A stretch of 64,000 nt of DNA from Vallicoccus soli (GTDB taxonomy: Bacteria > Actinomycetota > Actinomycetes > Motilibacterales > Motilibacteraceae), in NCBI RefSeq assembly GCF_003594885.1, contig NZ_QZEZ01000002.1, positions 496,001-560,000 on the forward strand. Reading direction: 5' to 3'. This document shows, in pieces, positions 40,102-48,723 of this stretch. The position numbers were made by a program, and so were the translations under genes. Each line of letters opens with the position of its first letter. The first letter of the stretch is position 1. The notes beneath the pieces are model-generated. The model was not told where the DNA came from. It worked only from the letters and a program-made list of their open reading frames with translations, and did no database searches.

Positions 40102-41875
40102 CGGTGCGGGCGCGGGCGGGGGCGTACATCGCCTCGATGTCCGCGGCGAAGCGCTGGTGGACGACGGCGCGCTTGACCTTGAGCGACGGGGTCAGGGTGC
40201 CGTCGGCCTCGGTGAGGTCGACGGGGAGCACCCGGAACCGCCGGATCGCCTCGGCCGCGGACACGGTGCGGTTGGCGGCGTCGACCGCCGCCTGCACCTC
40301 GGCGTGGACCTGCGGGTCGTCGACGAGGTCCGCGACGGGCACCTCGGGACGGCCCTGCTGGGCCAGCCAGGCCGCGACCGACTCGGCGTCGAGCGTGACC
40401 AGCGCGGCGACGTGCGGGCGCGCGTCGCCGACCACGACGCACTGGCTCACCAGCGGGCTCGAGCGCACGACGTCCTCGAGCCCGGAGGGCGAGACGTTCT
40501 TGCCGGCGGAGGTCACGATGATCTCCTTGGCGCGGCCGGTGATCGACAGGTAGCCGTCGGCGTCGAGCGAGCCGAGGTCCCCGGTGCGGAACCAGCCGTC
40601 GGCGGTGAACGCCGCGGCGGTCGCCTCCTCCTGGCCCCAGTAGCCGGGCGTGACGTGCCCGCCGCGCACCTGCACCTCGCCGTCGTCGGCGATGCGGATC
40701 TCGAAGCGCGGCAGGGCGCGGCCCACGGTGCCCACGCGCAGCGCGGACCGGGTGTTCACGCAGCAGGCCGCGGTGGTCTCGGTGAGGCCGTACCCCTCGA
40801 GCACCGTCACCCCGACGCCGCGGAAGAAGTGCGCGAGCCGCGCGCCGAGGGGGGCGCCGCCGGACACCGCCCACTGCACCTGCCCGCCGAGCGCCGCGCG
40901 CAGCCTGCCGTACACGAGCCGGTCGAAGAGGGCGCGCTCGAGCACGAGGCGCAGCCCGGGCCGGCCCCGCTCGGACGCCTCGCTCCACGCGATCGCGGTC
41001 GCCGCCGCGCGCTCGAACACCCGCCCGCGCCCCGCGGCCACGGCCTTGCGCTGGGCCGAGTCGTGCACCTTCTCGAAGATGCGCGGCACGGCGAGCACGA
41101 ACGTCGGGCGGAAGGTGTCGAGGTCCTTGAGCAGCCGCCCGGTGTCGCTGTGGCCGGTGACCGTGCCGTTGAGCAGGACCGCGACCTGGATCATGCGGCC
41201 GAACACGTGCGCGAGCGGCAGGAACAGCAGCGTCGAGGCGTCCTCGGGCTCGAACAGCTCGGGCAGCGCCTCGATCGCCGAGCGCACCTCGGCGAGGAAG
41301 TTGCCGTGGGTGAGGACGCAGCCCTTGGGCCGTCCCGTCGTGCCCGAGGTGTAGATGAGGGTCGCCGGGTCGTCGGGGCCCGGGGCGTCGCGGCGGGCGG
41401 CCACCTCGGCGGGGTCCACCCCCGCCCCCAGGGCCACGAGGTCCTCCAGCGCGTCGACCCGCCAGACCGCGCTGCGCCCCGCCAGGCCGTCGGTGAGCAC
41501 CGCCGCGGCCGAGGCCTCGTGCGAGCGGCCCTCCACGAAGCAGGCGACGGCGCCGGAGTCCTCGAGGACCCAGCGCACCTGGTCCGGCGACGACGTCTCG
41601 TACACGGGGACGACGACGGCGCCGGCGGTCCACAGCGCGGCGTCGCAGAGCGTCCACTCGTACCGGGTCTTGGCCATGAGCCCCACGCGGTCGCCGGGCC
41701 GGACGCCCGCGGCCACGACCCCCCGCGCGAGCGCCTCGACCTCGTCGCGGAACTGCGCGGAGGTGACGTCGTGCCACGCGCTGCCCTCGCGACGGCGCAG
41801 CAGGACGGCGTCCGGTGCCACCGCCGCGCGGTGGCTCACGATCTGCCCCAGGTTCACGGGAGCCGCGGTGCTCAT
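40097..41875 (-). CDS. AMP-dependent long-chain acyl-CoA synthetase
   Basis: The 592-residue adenylate-forming enzyme activates a carboxylic acid with ATP and joins it to CoA. Core motifs are TLIYTSGTTGRPKGCVLTHG (A3), GYGLTETTAACC (A5), WFRTGDLGSLDADGYL (A7), GRAKEIIVTSAGKNVSP (A8) and a C-terminal lysine in LTPSLKVKR (A10). It resembles the FadD15-like group of long-chain fatty acid ligases; the true chain length is not visible. ATG at 41875. It follows the ferritin-like gene by 72 bases downstream. Confidence 0.92.
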   Translation of the reverse strand: MSTAAPVNLGQIVSHRAAVAPDAVLLRRREGSAWHDVTSAQFRDEVEALARGVVAAGVRPGDRVGLMAKTRYEWTLCDAALWTAGAVVVPVYETSSPDQVRWVLEDSGAVACFVEGRSHEASAAAVLTDGLAGRSAVWRVDALEDLVALGAGVDPAEVAARRDAPGPDDPATLIYTSGTTGRPKGCVLTHGNFLAEVRSAIEALPELFEPEDASTLLFLPLAHVFGRMIQVAVLLNGTVTGHSDTGRLLKDLDTFRPTFVLAVPRIFEKVHDSAQRKAVAAGRGRVFERAAATAIAWSEASERGRPGLRLVLERALFDRLVYGRLRAALGGQVQWAVSGGAPLGARLAHFFRGVGVTVLEGYGLTETTAACCVNTRSALRVGTVGRALPRFEIRIADDGEVQVRGGHVTPGYWGQEEATAAAFTADGWFRTGDLGSLDADGYLSITGRAKEIIVTSAGKNVSPSGLEDVVRSSPLVSQCVVVGDARPHVAALVTLDAESVAAWLAQQGRPEVPVADLVDDPQVHAEVQAAVDAANRTVSAAEAIRRFRVLPVDLTEADGTLTPSLKVKRAVVHQRFAADIEAMYAPARARTA

Positions 41876-41947
41876 GGCCGGGCACCCTACCGGCGCGGGG
41901 AGCGCCGACGGGGCCGGCGCGGGCAGCGGCCCCGCCCCCGCGGGGGG

Positions 41948-42808
41948 TCAGGCCCGCACGACCTCCTCGGCGAGCGCCGCGAGGCGGCTCTGCGCCGCCG
42001 ACACGATGCTGCGCCGCCCGCGGTGCGCCTCCTCGTACGCGACCACGCGCCGCACCTCGTCGGGGGTGCGCAGCTGCTTGACGGCCTTGACGACCGCCTG
42101 CTGGCTCAGGGCGTCGTACCCCTCGACGGGCAGCTCGTCCTCCGGGACGAGCACGTCGGCCACGGCCCCGCGGACCTCGCCCGCGGTCCGGGCGACCTCG
42201 TCGACCCGGTCCTCGGCGCGCCGGCGCAGCCCGGCGGCGCGGGCGGCCACGTCGTCGAGGCCGCGGGTGAGCGTGCGGGCGGGCAGGGTGGCGAGGGACA
42301 GGCCCTTGCCGACGACGGCCTGCAGCGGGGTGGGCCGCAGCGCGGCGGGCCCGCCCAGCGCGACCTCGGCGAGCACGGTGGTCAGCCAGTCGACGGTGGC
42401 GCCGTGCGCCGCGTCGAGGCGCTCGGCCAGGCGCAGCAGCGGCTGGTCGTCCGCCGCCGTCGCGAGGGCCTTGAGGTAGCGGGCCCGGTCCTGCAGCTGG
42501 TGCTCGAGCGCGAGGTCGCCCAGCAGCGCCTCGGGCAGCGGCTGGGCCTGCTCGAGCCCGGCCTTGGCGGTGGCGCCGAGGCGGCCGGCGACCGTCGTCA
42601 CGACGTCGGGCACGCCGCCCCGCCCGCGCAGCGCCGCGGCGACGAGCCGGGCCCGCTCGCGCGCGTTCTCCGCGTTCTGGCGCAGCTCGCGCTCCACGGC
42701 CTCCGTGCGCGCCTGGGCGCGGCGGGTCTCGGCGACCTGGACCTCGGCCTCGGTGAGGCGCAGCAGCGTGCGCAGCTCGGCGAGGATGGCGGGGGTCTGC
42801 TCGGGCAC
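41948..42808 (-). CDS. ferritin-like domain protein (actinobacterial)
   Basis: The 286-residue all-helical protein begins EQTPAILAELRTLLRLTEAE and contains LLGDLALEHQLQDRARYLKALA and TVDWLTTVLAEVALGGPAAL. The EH(Q)...E pattern resembles a ferritin-like four-helix bundle, but I cannot confirm a complete di-iron site. The C-terminal half is Arg/Ala-rich helix. I chose the GTG at 42808 because GGAGG lies 5 bases upstream; the longer ORF to 42850 lacks one. The recurrent 12-base motif stands 36 bases upstream. It is divergent from the lyase pair. Confidence 0.7.
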   Translation of the reverse strand: MPEQTPAILAELRTLLRLTEAEVQVAETRRAQARTEAVERELRQNAENARERARLVAAALRGRGGVPDVVTTVAGRLGATAKAGLEQAQPLPEALLGDLALEHQLQDRARYLKALATAADDQPLLRLAERLDAAHGATVDWLTTVLAEVALGGPAALRPTPLQAVVGKGLSLATLPARTLTRGLDDVAARAAGLRRRAEDRVDEVARTAGEVRGAVADVLVPEDELPVEGYDALSQQAVVKAVKQLRTPDEVRRVVAYEEAHRGRRSIVSAAQSRLAALAEEVVRA

Positions 42809-42844
42809 GTCGTCCTCCGGGGGTCGGGGGTGCGGTCGGGGCGT

Positions 42845-42856
42845 CGGCACCCGTAC
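42845..42856 (-). promoter_or_regulatory. recurrent intergenic motif, copy 2
   Basis: CGGCACCCGTAC (plus strand), read as GTACGGGTGCCG toward the ferritin-like gene, 36 bases before its start. See the copy at 45591 in a similar place before another leftward gene. Confidence 0.4.
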
Positions 42857-42960
42857 GCCTGCCCGGGGCGCCGGGGCCCCACGCGGGGGCGCTCGTCACG
42901 GGCCGGTGAACAGCCTCACACGGCGCGCCGCACCGCCGGGGACGCTCCGGGTGCCGCGCG

Positions 42961-42974
42961 GTGTTGCACAACAC
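42961..42974. promoter_or_regulatory. inverted repeat abutting the start of the lyase pair
   Basis: GTGTTG-CA-CAACAC is a perfect dyad that ends one base before the GTG start at 42975. It could be an operator or an mRNA hairpin over the start. The same bases also open a five-codon reading frame GTG TTG CAC AAC ACG TGA whose stop overlaps the gene start. Confidence 0.45.
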
Positions 42975-44045
42975 GTGACGCGATCCCCCTGGTTGCCGAA
43001 GCGGGTCCTCGTGACGCGCTCGGCGGCCGAGCTCCCCCACGGGCAGCGCATCGTCGAGCGGTGCGCCGCCGCCGGCGTCGAGGACGTCCAGCTGCTCCGC
43101 GGCGACCGGCTGCCGAGCCTGCAGGCGGGCGACGAGCGCGCGACGTACGCGCTGGCCAAGTCCACCCTCGCCGTCGTCGTCGCCCCGCCGTCCAAGCGCC
43201 GGCCGCAGCCGATCCCGCCGAGCGCCGACTGGCGCCTCGACCTCGCCGAGGGCTGCCCGGCGCACTGCCAGTACTGCTACCTCGCCGGCTCCCTCGGCGG
43301 CCCGCCGGTCACCCGCGCGTACGCCAACGTCGAGGAGATCCTCGACGGCATGGACGCGCACGTCGGGCGGGGCGGCGTCACCAGCGGCACCGTCGAGCGC
43401 GGGCACGAGGGCACCACCTTCGAGACGTCCTGCTACACGGACCCCCTGGGCCTGGAGCACCTCACCGGCTCGCTGTCCGCCGCGATCACGCACGCGGGCA
43501 CGCACGACTTCGGCGGGCCCGTGCAGCTGCGCTTCACCACCAAGTACGACGGCGTGGCGCCGCTGCTCGACCTGCCGCACCACGGCCGCACCCGCGTCCG
43601 GTTCTCCGTCAACGCCGCCTCCGTCGAGCGCTTCGAGGGCGGCACGGCGCGCATCGCCGACCGGGTGGCCGCTCTGCGCTCGCTCGCGCTCGCCGGCTAC
43701 CCCGTCGGCCTCACGGTCGCGCCGATCATGCCGGTCGAGGGGTGGCGCGAGGAGTACGCCGCCCTCTTCGACGCCGTGGCCGCCGCGACCGCCGACGTCC
43801 CGGACCTCGACCTGACCACCGAGCTCATCACCCACCGGTTCACGCCGAAGAGCAAGGAGGTCCTGCTCGGGTGGTACCCGCGGACGAAGCTCGAGATGGA
43901 CGAGGACCTGCGCCGGCAGAAGCGCGGCAAGTACGGCGCCGTCAAGCACGTCTACCCGACCCCGGTCATGCACGAGATGCGCTCCTGGTTCGAGCAAGCG
44001 CTTGCCGACCGGCTGCCCGCTGCCCGCCTCCTCTACTGGACGTGA
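42975..44045 (+). CDS. spore photoproduct lyase-like radical SAM protein (first of pair)
   Basis: The 356-residue protein has the radical SAM cluster motif CPAHCQYCYLAGSLGG (about residues 96-111), LRFTTKYDG, RVRFSVNAASVERFEGG and LTVAPIMPVEGW. Spore photoproduct lyase splits the spore-type thymine dimer in DNA with the 5'-deoxyadenosyl radical. FETSCYTDPLGLEHLTGSL holds a Cys 52 residues after the third cluster Cys, which aligns by context with the H-donor Cys of true lyases. No sporulation genes are seen nearby, so the role may be repair of another lesion. GTG start at 42975, just after an inverted repeat. Its stop overlaps the second gene. Confidence 0.85.
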   Translation: MTRSPWLPKRVLVTRSAAELPHGQRIVERCAAAGVEDVQLLRGDRLPSLQAGDERATYALAKSTLAVVVAPPSKRRPQPIPPSADWRLDLAEGCPAHCQYCYLAGSLGGPPVTRAYANVEEILDGMDAHVGRGGVTSGTVERGHEGTTFETSCYTDPLGLEHLTGSLSAAITHAGTHDFGGPVQLRFTTKYDGVAPLLDLPHHGRTRVRFSVNAASVERFEGGTARIADRVAALRSLALAGYPVGLTVAPIMPVEGWREEYAALFDAVAAATADVPDLDLTTELITHRFTPKSKEVLLGWYPRTKLEMDEDLRRQKRGKYGAVKHVYPTPVMHEMRSWFEQALADRLPAARLLYWT

Positions 44046-45151
44046 CGCCCGTGGACACCCAGCTCAGCCTCGACGCCCCGGCACCCGCGCCGCGGTCCCG
44101 CCTGCTCGACGTGCGCCGGATCTACGTCGAGCCCGAGGCGGCGGCGCTGCCGCGCGGCCAGCAGGTGCTCGCGCGCTGGCCCGACGCCGAGCTCGTCGAG
44201 GTCGCCTCGCACTGGGACATCCCCGAGCTGCACGGCGACGAGGCGAACGTCGACCGGTGGGTGCGCATCAAGACCGAGGCGCTCGTGCTCGGCGTCAAGA
44301 AGTCGCTGACGGCCCGGCCGAACGGCAGGTCGTCGGACTTCATCGCCCCGTCGACGGCCAACGGCTGCGCGATGGCGTGCGCCTACTGCTACGTGCCCCG
44401 GCGCAAGGGCTACAGCAACCCGATCACGGTGTTCGCGAACATCGACCGCATCACCGGCTACCTGGCGCGCCACGTCGCCCGCCAGGGCAGCAAGCCCGAG
44501 CCGAACCAGTGCGACCCGCAGGCCTGGGTCTACGACATCGGCGAGAACAGCGACTGCTCGGTGGACGCGACCGTGAGCGACAACGTGCGCGACCTCGTCG
44601 ACCTCTTCCGCGGCCTGCCGACGGCCAAGGCGTCGTTCGCGACCAAGCACGTGAACCGCGACCTGCTGGGCTGGGACCCGCAGGGGCGGACGCGCATCCG
44701 CTTCTCGCTCATGCCGGACCGGGTCTCGCGGCTCGTGGACGTGCGCACCGACCGCGTGGCCGAGCGCATCGCCGCCATCGACGACTTCGTCGAGGCCGGG
44801 TACGAGGTCCACCTCAACCTCTCCCCCGTCATCGTCCACGACGGCTGGCTCGAGGACTGGGCGGAGCTGCTGGAGCAGGTCGCCGACGGGACGTCCGCAC
44901 GGACGAAGGCGCAGCTGGCGGCCGAGGTCATCATGCTCACGCACAACGAGGCGCTGCACGACGTCAACCTCCGCTGGCACCCCAAGGCCGAGCAGGTGCT
45001 CTGGCGCCCCGAGCTCCAGCAGGGCAAGCGCTCGCAGACCGGCGGGTGGAACGTCCGCTACCGCACCGGCGCCAAGGGCCGGTACGTCGCGCAGCTCACC
45101 GACCTGCTCACCGAGCGTCTCCCCTCCTGCCGGGTCCGGTACGCCTTCTAG
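44042..45151 (+). CDS. spore photoproduct lyase family protein (TIGR03886-like, second of pair)
   Basis: The 369-residue protein contains ANGCAMACAYCYVPRRKGYS (radical SAM Cys set), NPITVFANIDRITGYL and, further on, YDIGENSDCSVDATVSDN with a Cys at the place of the lyase H-donor. SFATKHVNRDLLGWD and RIRFSLMPDRVSRLVDVRTD follow. This family is known from non-sporulating actinobacteria and its reaction is not established to my knowledge. The GTG at 44042 overlaps the first gene's stop (GTGA). A strong hairpin follows the stop by 18 bases. Confidence 0.88.
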   Translation: MTPVDTQLSLDAPAPAPRSRLLDVRRIYVEPEAAALPRGQQVLARWPDAELVEVASHWDIPELHGDEANVDRWVRIKTEALVLGVKKSLTARPNGRSSDFIAPSTANGCAMACAYCYVPRRKGYSNPITVFANIDRITGYLARHVARQGSKPEPNQCDPQAWVYDIGENSDCSVDATVSDNVRDLVDLFRGLPTAKASFATKHVNRDLLGWDPQGRTRIRFSLMPDRVSRLVDVRTDRVAERIAAIDDFVEAGYEVHLNLSPVIVHDGWLEDWAELLEQVADGTSARTKAQLAAEVIMLTHNEALHDVNLRWHPKAEQVLWRPELQQGKRSQTGGWNVRYRTGAKGRYVAQLTDLLTERLPSCRVRYAF

Positions 45152-45169
45152 GCCCCCGAGCCCCCAGCC

Positions 45170-45210
45170 CCCGTCGCGGCCGCGCACCAGGGCGGCGCGG
45201 CCGCGACGGG
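45170..45210. terminator. strong hairpin after the lyase pair
   Basis: A perfect 15-base stem (arms at 45170-45184 and 45196-45210) and an 11-base loop. It lies between convergent genes and can end both transcripts. Confidence 0.85.
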
Positions 45211-45243
45211 CACCACGGCGTCAGCCGGGCGGGGCGCCGGGCG

Positions 45244-45561
45244 TCAGGAGCCCTGCTCGCGGGCGACGCGCTGCGCCTCCGCCAGCTCCTCCTGGTAGAT
45301 CTCCGTCTGGTCGACCGCCGGCATGTCGGGGGTGCCGTCCGGCAGGTCGTCCTGGGCGTTGGGCACCTGCGAGGGCGCGTAGTCCGCGATGCCGGCGTCG
45401 ACGCGCTCCTGCTCCGTCGCCTCGTTGAGGGCGTCGTCGTCCAGGCGCTCGGGCACCCCGGCGTGGCCGGTGTAGATGCGGTCCGGGCGCGCGTCGTCCT
45501 GCGGCTCCATGTCCTCGACGTCGTCGAACGTGGGCCGGGTCGGCTCCGAGGGGGTCGTCAC
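45244..45561 (-). CDS. small acidic hydrophilic protein of unknown function
   Basis: The 105-residue product is rich in Asp/Glu/Pro and has no hydrophobic segment; it reads as largely disordered (TFDDVEDMEPQDDARPDRIY, DYAPSQVPNAQDDLPDGTP) with a short helical end (TEIYQEELAEAQRVAREQG). I do not recognise a family. The GTG at 45561 has GAGGAG 6 bases upstream, which excludes the longer ORF. The recurrent 12-base motif lies 29 bases before the start. Confidence 0.65.
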   Translation of the reverse strand: MTTPSEPTRPTFDDVEDMEPQDDARPDRIYTGHAGVPERLDDDALNEATEQERVDAGIADYAPSQVPNAQDDLPDGTPDMPAVDQTEIYQEELAEAQRVAREQGS

Positions 45562-45590
45562 GGGCTTCTCCTCGCTTCCTGGGTCGGTCC

Positions 45591-45602
45591 CGGCACCCGT
45601 AC
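45591..45602 (-). promoter_or_regulatory. recurrent intergenic motif, copy 3
   Basis: CGGCACCCGTAC (plus strand), read GTACGGGTGCCG toward the small acidic protein gene, 29 bases before its start. Place and direction match the copy before the ferritin-like gene. Confidence 0.4.
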
Positions 45603-45646
45603 CCCGCTCCCACCGGGGCACGCGGGGCCGGGCGCGCCGGCTGCCC

Positions 45647-47740
45647 TCACCGCTCGGGGAGGTGCTCCAGCAGGGTGTCGGGCGTGATCGGCAGGTCGCG
45701 CACCCGGACCCCCGTGGCGTGGTGCACGGCGTTCGCGACGGCGGCCGCGGTGCCGACGATGCCGATCTCGCCGATGCCCTTGCCGCCGAGCGGGTTGAGG
45801 TGCTCGTCGACCTCCTCGAGCCACACCGCGTCCACGTCGAGGACGTCCGCGTGACTGGCGACGTGGTACTCGGCGAGGTCGTGGTTCGCCCAGTCGCCGA
45901 ACGCCTCGTCGAGGTGCCCGCCCTCGTGCAGGGCCATGGACAGCCCCATCGTCATGCCGCCGACGAGCTGGGAGTGCGCCGTCCGCGCGTTCATGACCCG
46001 CCCGAGCGCGTACGTGCCGTGCAGCCGCGGCACGCGGACCTCGCCGCTGTCCAGGTCGACGCGGGCCTCGGCGAAGACGGCGCCGAAGCCCTGGCGCACG
46101 AAGCCCAGCTGCGCCTCGATCTCGTCCTGCGTGTCGGACCGCGCCTCGGCCCCGCCCGCGGGGACGCCGTCGGCGACCTCCCGCAGCAGCTGCTCGCACG
46201 CGCGCACCACCGCCCAGCCCCAGGACGCCGTGCCCGCCGACCCGCCGGCCACCGGCGCCGGCGGCAGGTCGCTGTCGGCGATGCGCAGCACGACCCGCTC
46301 CGGGACCGTGCGCAGCGCGTCCGCCGCGATCTGCCCGAGGACCGTCCGCGCGCCGGTGCCGATGTCCGTGGCGTTCACCCCGACCTCGTACGTCCCGTCC
46401 GGGCGCGCCCGCGCGACCGCGCGGCACTTCTGCGCCATCGCGGGGTACGTCGAGGCCGCCACCCCCGTCCCCACGAGCCAGCGCCCCTCGCGGCGAGCGC
46501 CCGGGCGCGGGTCCCGCCCCCACCAGCCGAAGCGCTGCGCGCCGACGAGCAGGCACTCGCGCAGGTGCCGGCTGCTGAACGGCCGGCCGCTCTCCGGGTC
46601 CACCGGGGTGTCGTTGCGCAGGCGCAGCTCGACCGGGTCCAGGCCGGTCGCCCCCGCGAGCTCGTCCATCGCGGCCTCGAGGGCGTACATGCCGGGGCAC
46701 TCCCCCGGCGCGCGCATCCAGCGCGGCGTCGGCACGTCGAGCGCGGAAAGGCGGTGCGAGGTCCGCCGGTGCGGGCCCGCGTACTGGTGCCGCGTCGGCT
46801 CGGCGGTCTGCTCGGCGAACTCGAAGACCGTCGACGTCTGCTCCACCACGTCGTGCCCCACCGCCTGCAGGCGCCCCTCGCCGTCGGCCCCGAGGCGCAC
46901 CCGCTGCAGCGTCGGCGTGCGGTAGCCGACGAGCGCGAACTGCATCTCCCGCGTGGTCGTGACGGTGACGGGCCGCCCGGTGACCCGCGCCGCCATGGCG
47001 GCGAGGACGACGTTGGGCCGCGCGGACCCCTTGGACCCGAACCCGCCGCCGACGTGCGCGGCGAGGACCCGTACGTGCTCCGGCGCCACCCCGAAGGCCT
47101 CCGCCAGCGAGGCGGCGACGCCGCTGGTGCCCTGGGTGGAGTCGTGCACGGTCAGCGCGTCCCCCTCCCACGCGGCGGTGCTCGCGTGCGGCTCCAGGGG
47201 GTTGTTGAACAGCGCCGGGGTCGAGTACGTCGCGTCGACGACGTGCGCGGCCGCGGCGAGCGCGCCGTCGAGGTCTCCCTGCGCGGTGTCGGTGGGGAAC
47301 GCGGGGTTGACCTGCTCGGGGGCGTAGAGACCGGGGTGGTCCCCGCGCAGCCGCACGTCGTGCCCGGCCTCCTCGTACGCGATGCGCAGCGCCCGCGCCC
47401 CCTCACGGGCCGCCTCGAGCGTCACCGCGACCACGAGCCCCACGACCTGCCCCCGGTAGGCCACCTCCGGCGACTGGAGCACCGCGAGCTCGCCGTCGGC
47501 CGGCTGCTGCGCCAGCCGCGGCGCGTCCTCGTGGGTGAGGACGGCGACGACCCCGTCGACGGCGCGCGCGGCAGCGGCGTCCACCGCGCGCACCCGCCCC
47601 CGGGCGACGGTGGACTGCACGATCCAGCCGTGCAGGCGCTCGCCGGGCGCGCCGAGCCGCTGCTCGGCCGCGTACCGGGCCCGGCCGGACACCTTGTCCC
47701 GCGCGTCCACCCGCTCGCGCGGCTCCCCGACGACGCTCAC
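45647..47740 (-). CDS. molybdenum hydroxylase large subunit (PaoC/xanthine dehydrogenase family)
   Basis: The 697-residue subunit binds the molybdopterin cofactor. Family features are the first domain (VDARDKVSGRARYAAEQ), HVGGGFGSKG, VPTPRWMRAPGECPGMYALE and the catalytic Glu in GGKGIGEIGIVGTAAAV. The subunit layout with a 4Fe-4S-bearing FAD partner points to a PaoABC-like aldehyde oxidoreductase and not true xanthine dehydrogenase; substrate unknown. The GTG overlaps the FAD subunit stop (GTGA). No PaoD/XdhC-type maturation gene is seen in the window. Confidence 0.92.
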   Translation of the reverse strand: MSVVGEPRERVDARDKVSGRARYAAEQRLGAPGERLHGWIVQSTVARGRVRAVDAAAARAVDGVVAVLTHEDAPRLAQQPADGELAVLQSPEVAYRGQVVGLVVAVTLEAAREGARALRIAYEEAGHDVRLRGDHPGLYAPEQVNPAFPTDTAQGDLDGALAAAAHVVDATYSTPALFNNPLEPHASTAAWEGDALTVHDSTQGTSGVAASLAEAFGVAPEHVRVLAAHVGGGFGSKGSARPNVVLAAMAARVTGRPVTVTTTREMQFALVGYRTPTLQRVRLGADGEGRLQAVGHDVVEQTSTVFEFAEQTAEPTRHQYAGPHRRTSHRLSALDVPTPRWMRAPGECPGMYALEAAMDELAGATGLDPVELRLRNDTPVDPESGRPFSSRHLRECLLVGAQRFGWWGRDPRPGARREGRWLVGTGVAASTYPAMAQKCRAVARARPDGTYEVGVNATDIGTGARTVLGQIAADALRTVPERVVLRIADSDLPPAPVAGGSAGTASWGWAVVRACEQLLREVADGVPAGGAEARSDTQDEIEAQLGFVRQGFGAVFAEARVDLDSGEVRVPRLHGTYALGRVMNARTAHSQLVGGMTMGLSMALHEGGHLDEAFGDWANHDLAEYHVASHADVLDVDAVWLEEVDEHLNPLGGKGIGEIGIVGTAAAVANAVHHATGVRVRDLPITPDTLLEHLPER

Positions 47741-48723
47741 CGCCCGCTCCCGGCCAGCTCGAGCAGGGTCCCGACGAGCAGCCGGCGGGCCAGCGGCACC
47801 TTGTACGCGTTGTCCGTCGTCGGCTCCGCTCCCTCCAGCTCGGCGTCCGCGGCCTCGCGGAACGACGCGGCGGTCGCGGACCGGCCGCGCAGCGCCTCCT
47901 CGGCCCGTCGCGCGCGCCACGGAGCGTGCGCCACGGAGCCCAGTGCGAGGCGGACGTCGCGCACCTGCCCGTCCGCCACGTCGAGCGCGGCGGCGACGGA
48001 GACCAGGGCGAAGGCGAAGGAGGCCCGCTCGCGCGCCTTGCGGTAGGTGCTCACCGGCCCGTACGGCAGGCCGGGCACGTCGACCGCGGTGATGACCGCC
48101 CCCGGGGGGAGCTCGGTGTCCCGCTGCGGGGCGTCCCCGGGCAGCCGGTGGAAGCCGGGCATCGGCAGCTCGCCCGGCCCGTCGGGGCCCTCGAAGCGCA
48201 CGACGGCGCCGAGGGCGGTCAGCGCCACCGCCATGTCGCCGGGGTGGGTGGCGATGCAGTGCTCGGACGCGCCGAGCACCGCGAGGCCGCGGGAGATCCC
48301 GGTCCGCGCCGGGCACCCGGTACCGGGCTCGCGCTTGTTGCACGGCTTGGTCGCGTCCATGAAGTAGGGGCAGCGGGTCCGCTGCAGCAGGTTGCCGCCG
48401 ACGCTGGCCATGTTGCGCAGCTGGCCGGAGGCGCCGGACAGCAGGGCCCGCGCCAGCACGGGGTAGCGCGTGCGCACGAGCACGTCCGCGGCGAGGTCGC
48501 TGTTGCGCACCCCCGCGCCGATGCGGAGGCCGCCGTCGGGCAGCGCCTCCACCGCGTCGAGCCCCAGGCCGTTGACGTCGACGAGCACCTCGGGGGCCTC
48601 GACCCCCACCTTCATGAGGTCGACGAGGTTCGTGCCCCCGGCGAGGGCCCGCGCCCCGGGGCGGGACAGCACGCCGACGGCGGAGCGCACGTCGGCGGGG
48701 CGCTCGTACCCGACGGGCCTCAC
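47737..48723 (-). CDS. FAD-binding subunit of molybdenum hydroxylase (PaoB-like)
   Basis: The 328-residue subunit carries FAD-binding ALAGGTNLVDLMKVGV and SGASGQLRNMASVGGNLLQR. The insert RTRCPYFMDATKPCNKREPG and the following GTGC hold the Cys set that in PaoB binds an extra 4Fe-4S cluster. It passes electrons from the Mo site through Fe-S and FAD to an acceptor. The start overlaps the 2Fe-2S subunit stop, and the stop overlaps the Mo subunit start. Confidence 0.92.
   Translation of the reverse strand: MRPVGYERPADVRSAVGVLSRPGARALAGGTNLVDLMKVGVEAPEVLVDVNGLGLDAVEALPDGGLRIGAGVRNSDLAADVLVRTRYPVLARALLSGASGQLRNMASVGGNLLQRTRCPYFMDATKPCNKREPGTGCPARTGISRGLAVLGASEHCIATHPGDMAVALTALGAVVRFEGPDGPGELPMPGFHRLPGDAPQRDTELPPGAVITAVDVPGLPYGPVSTYRKARERASFAFALVSVAAALDVADGQVRDVRLALGSVAHAPWRARRAEEALRGRSATAASFREAADAELEGAEPTTDNAYKVPLARRLLVGTLLELAGSGR

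Noticed and set aside
44042-45151. Mobile or horizontally acquired origin of the lyase pair
   Set aside because: GC content and codon choice look like the neighbours, and no integrase, transposase or flanking repeats are seen despite the adjacent tRNA genes at 38 kb.
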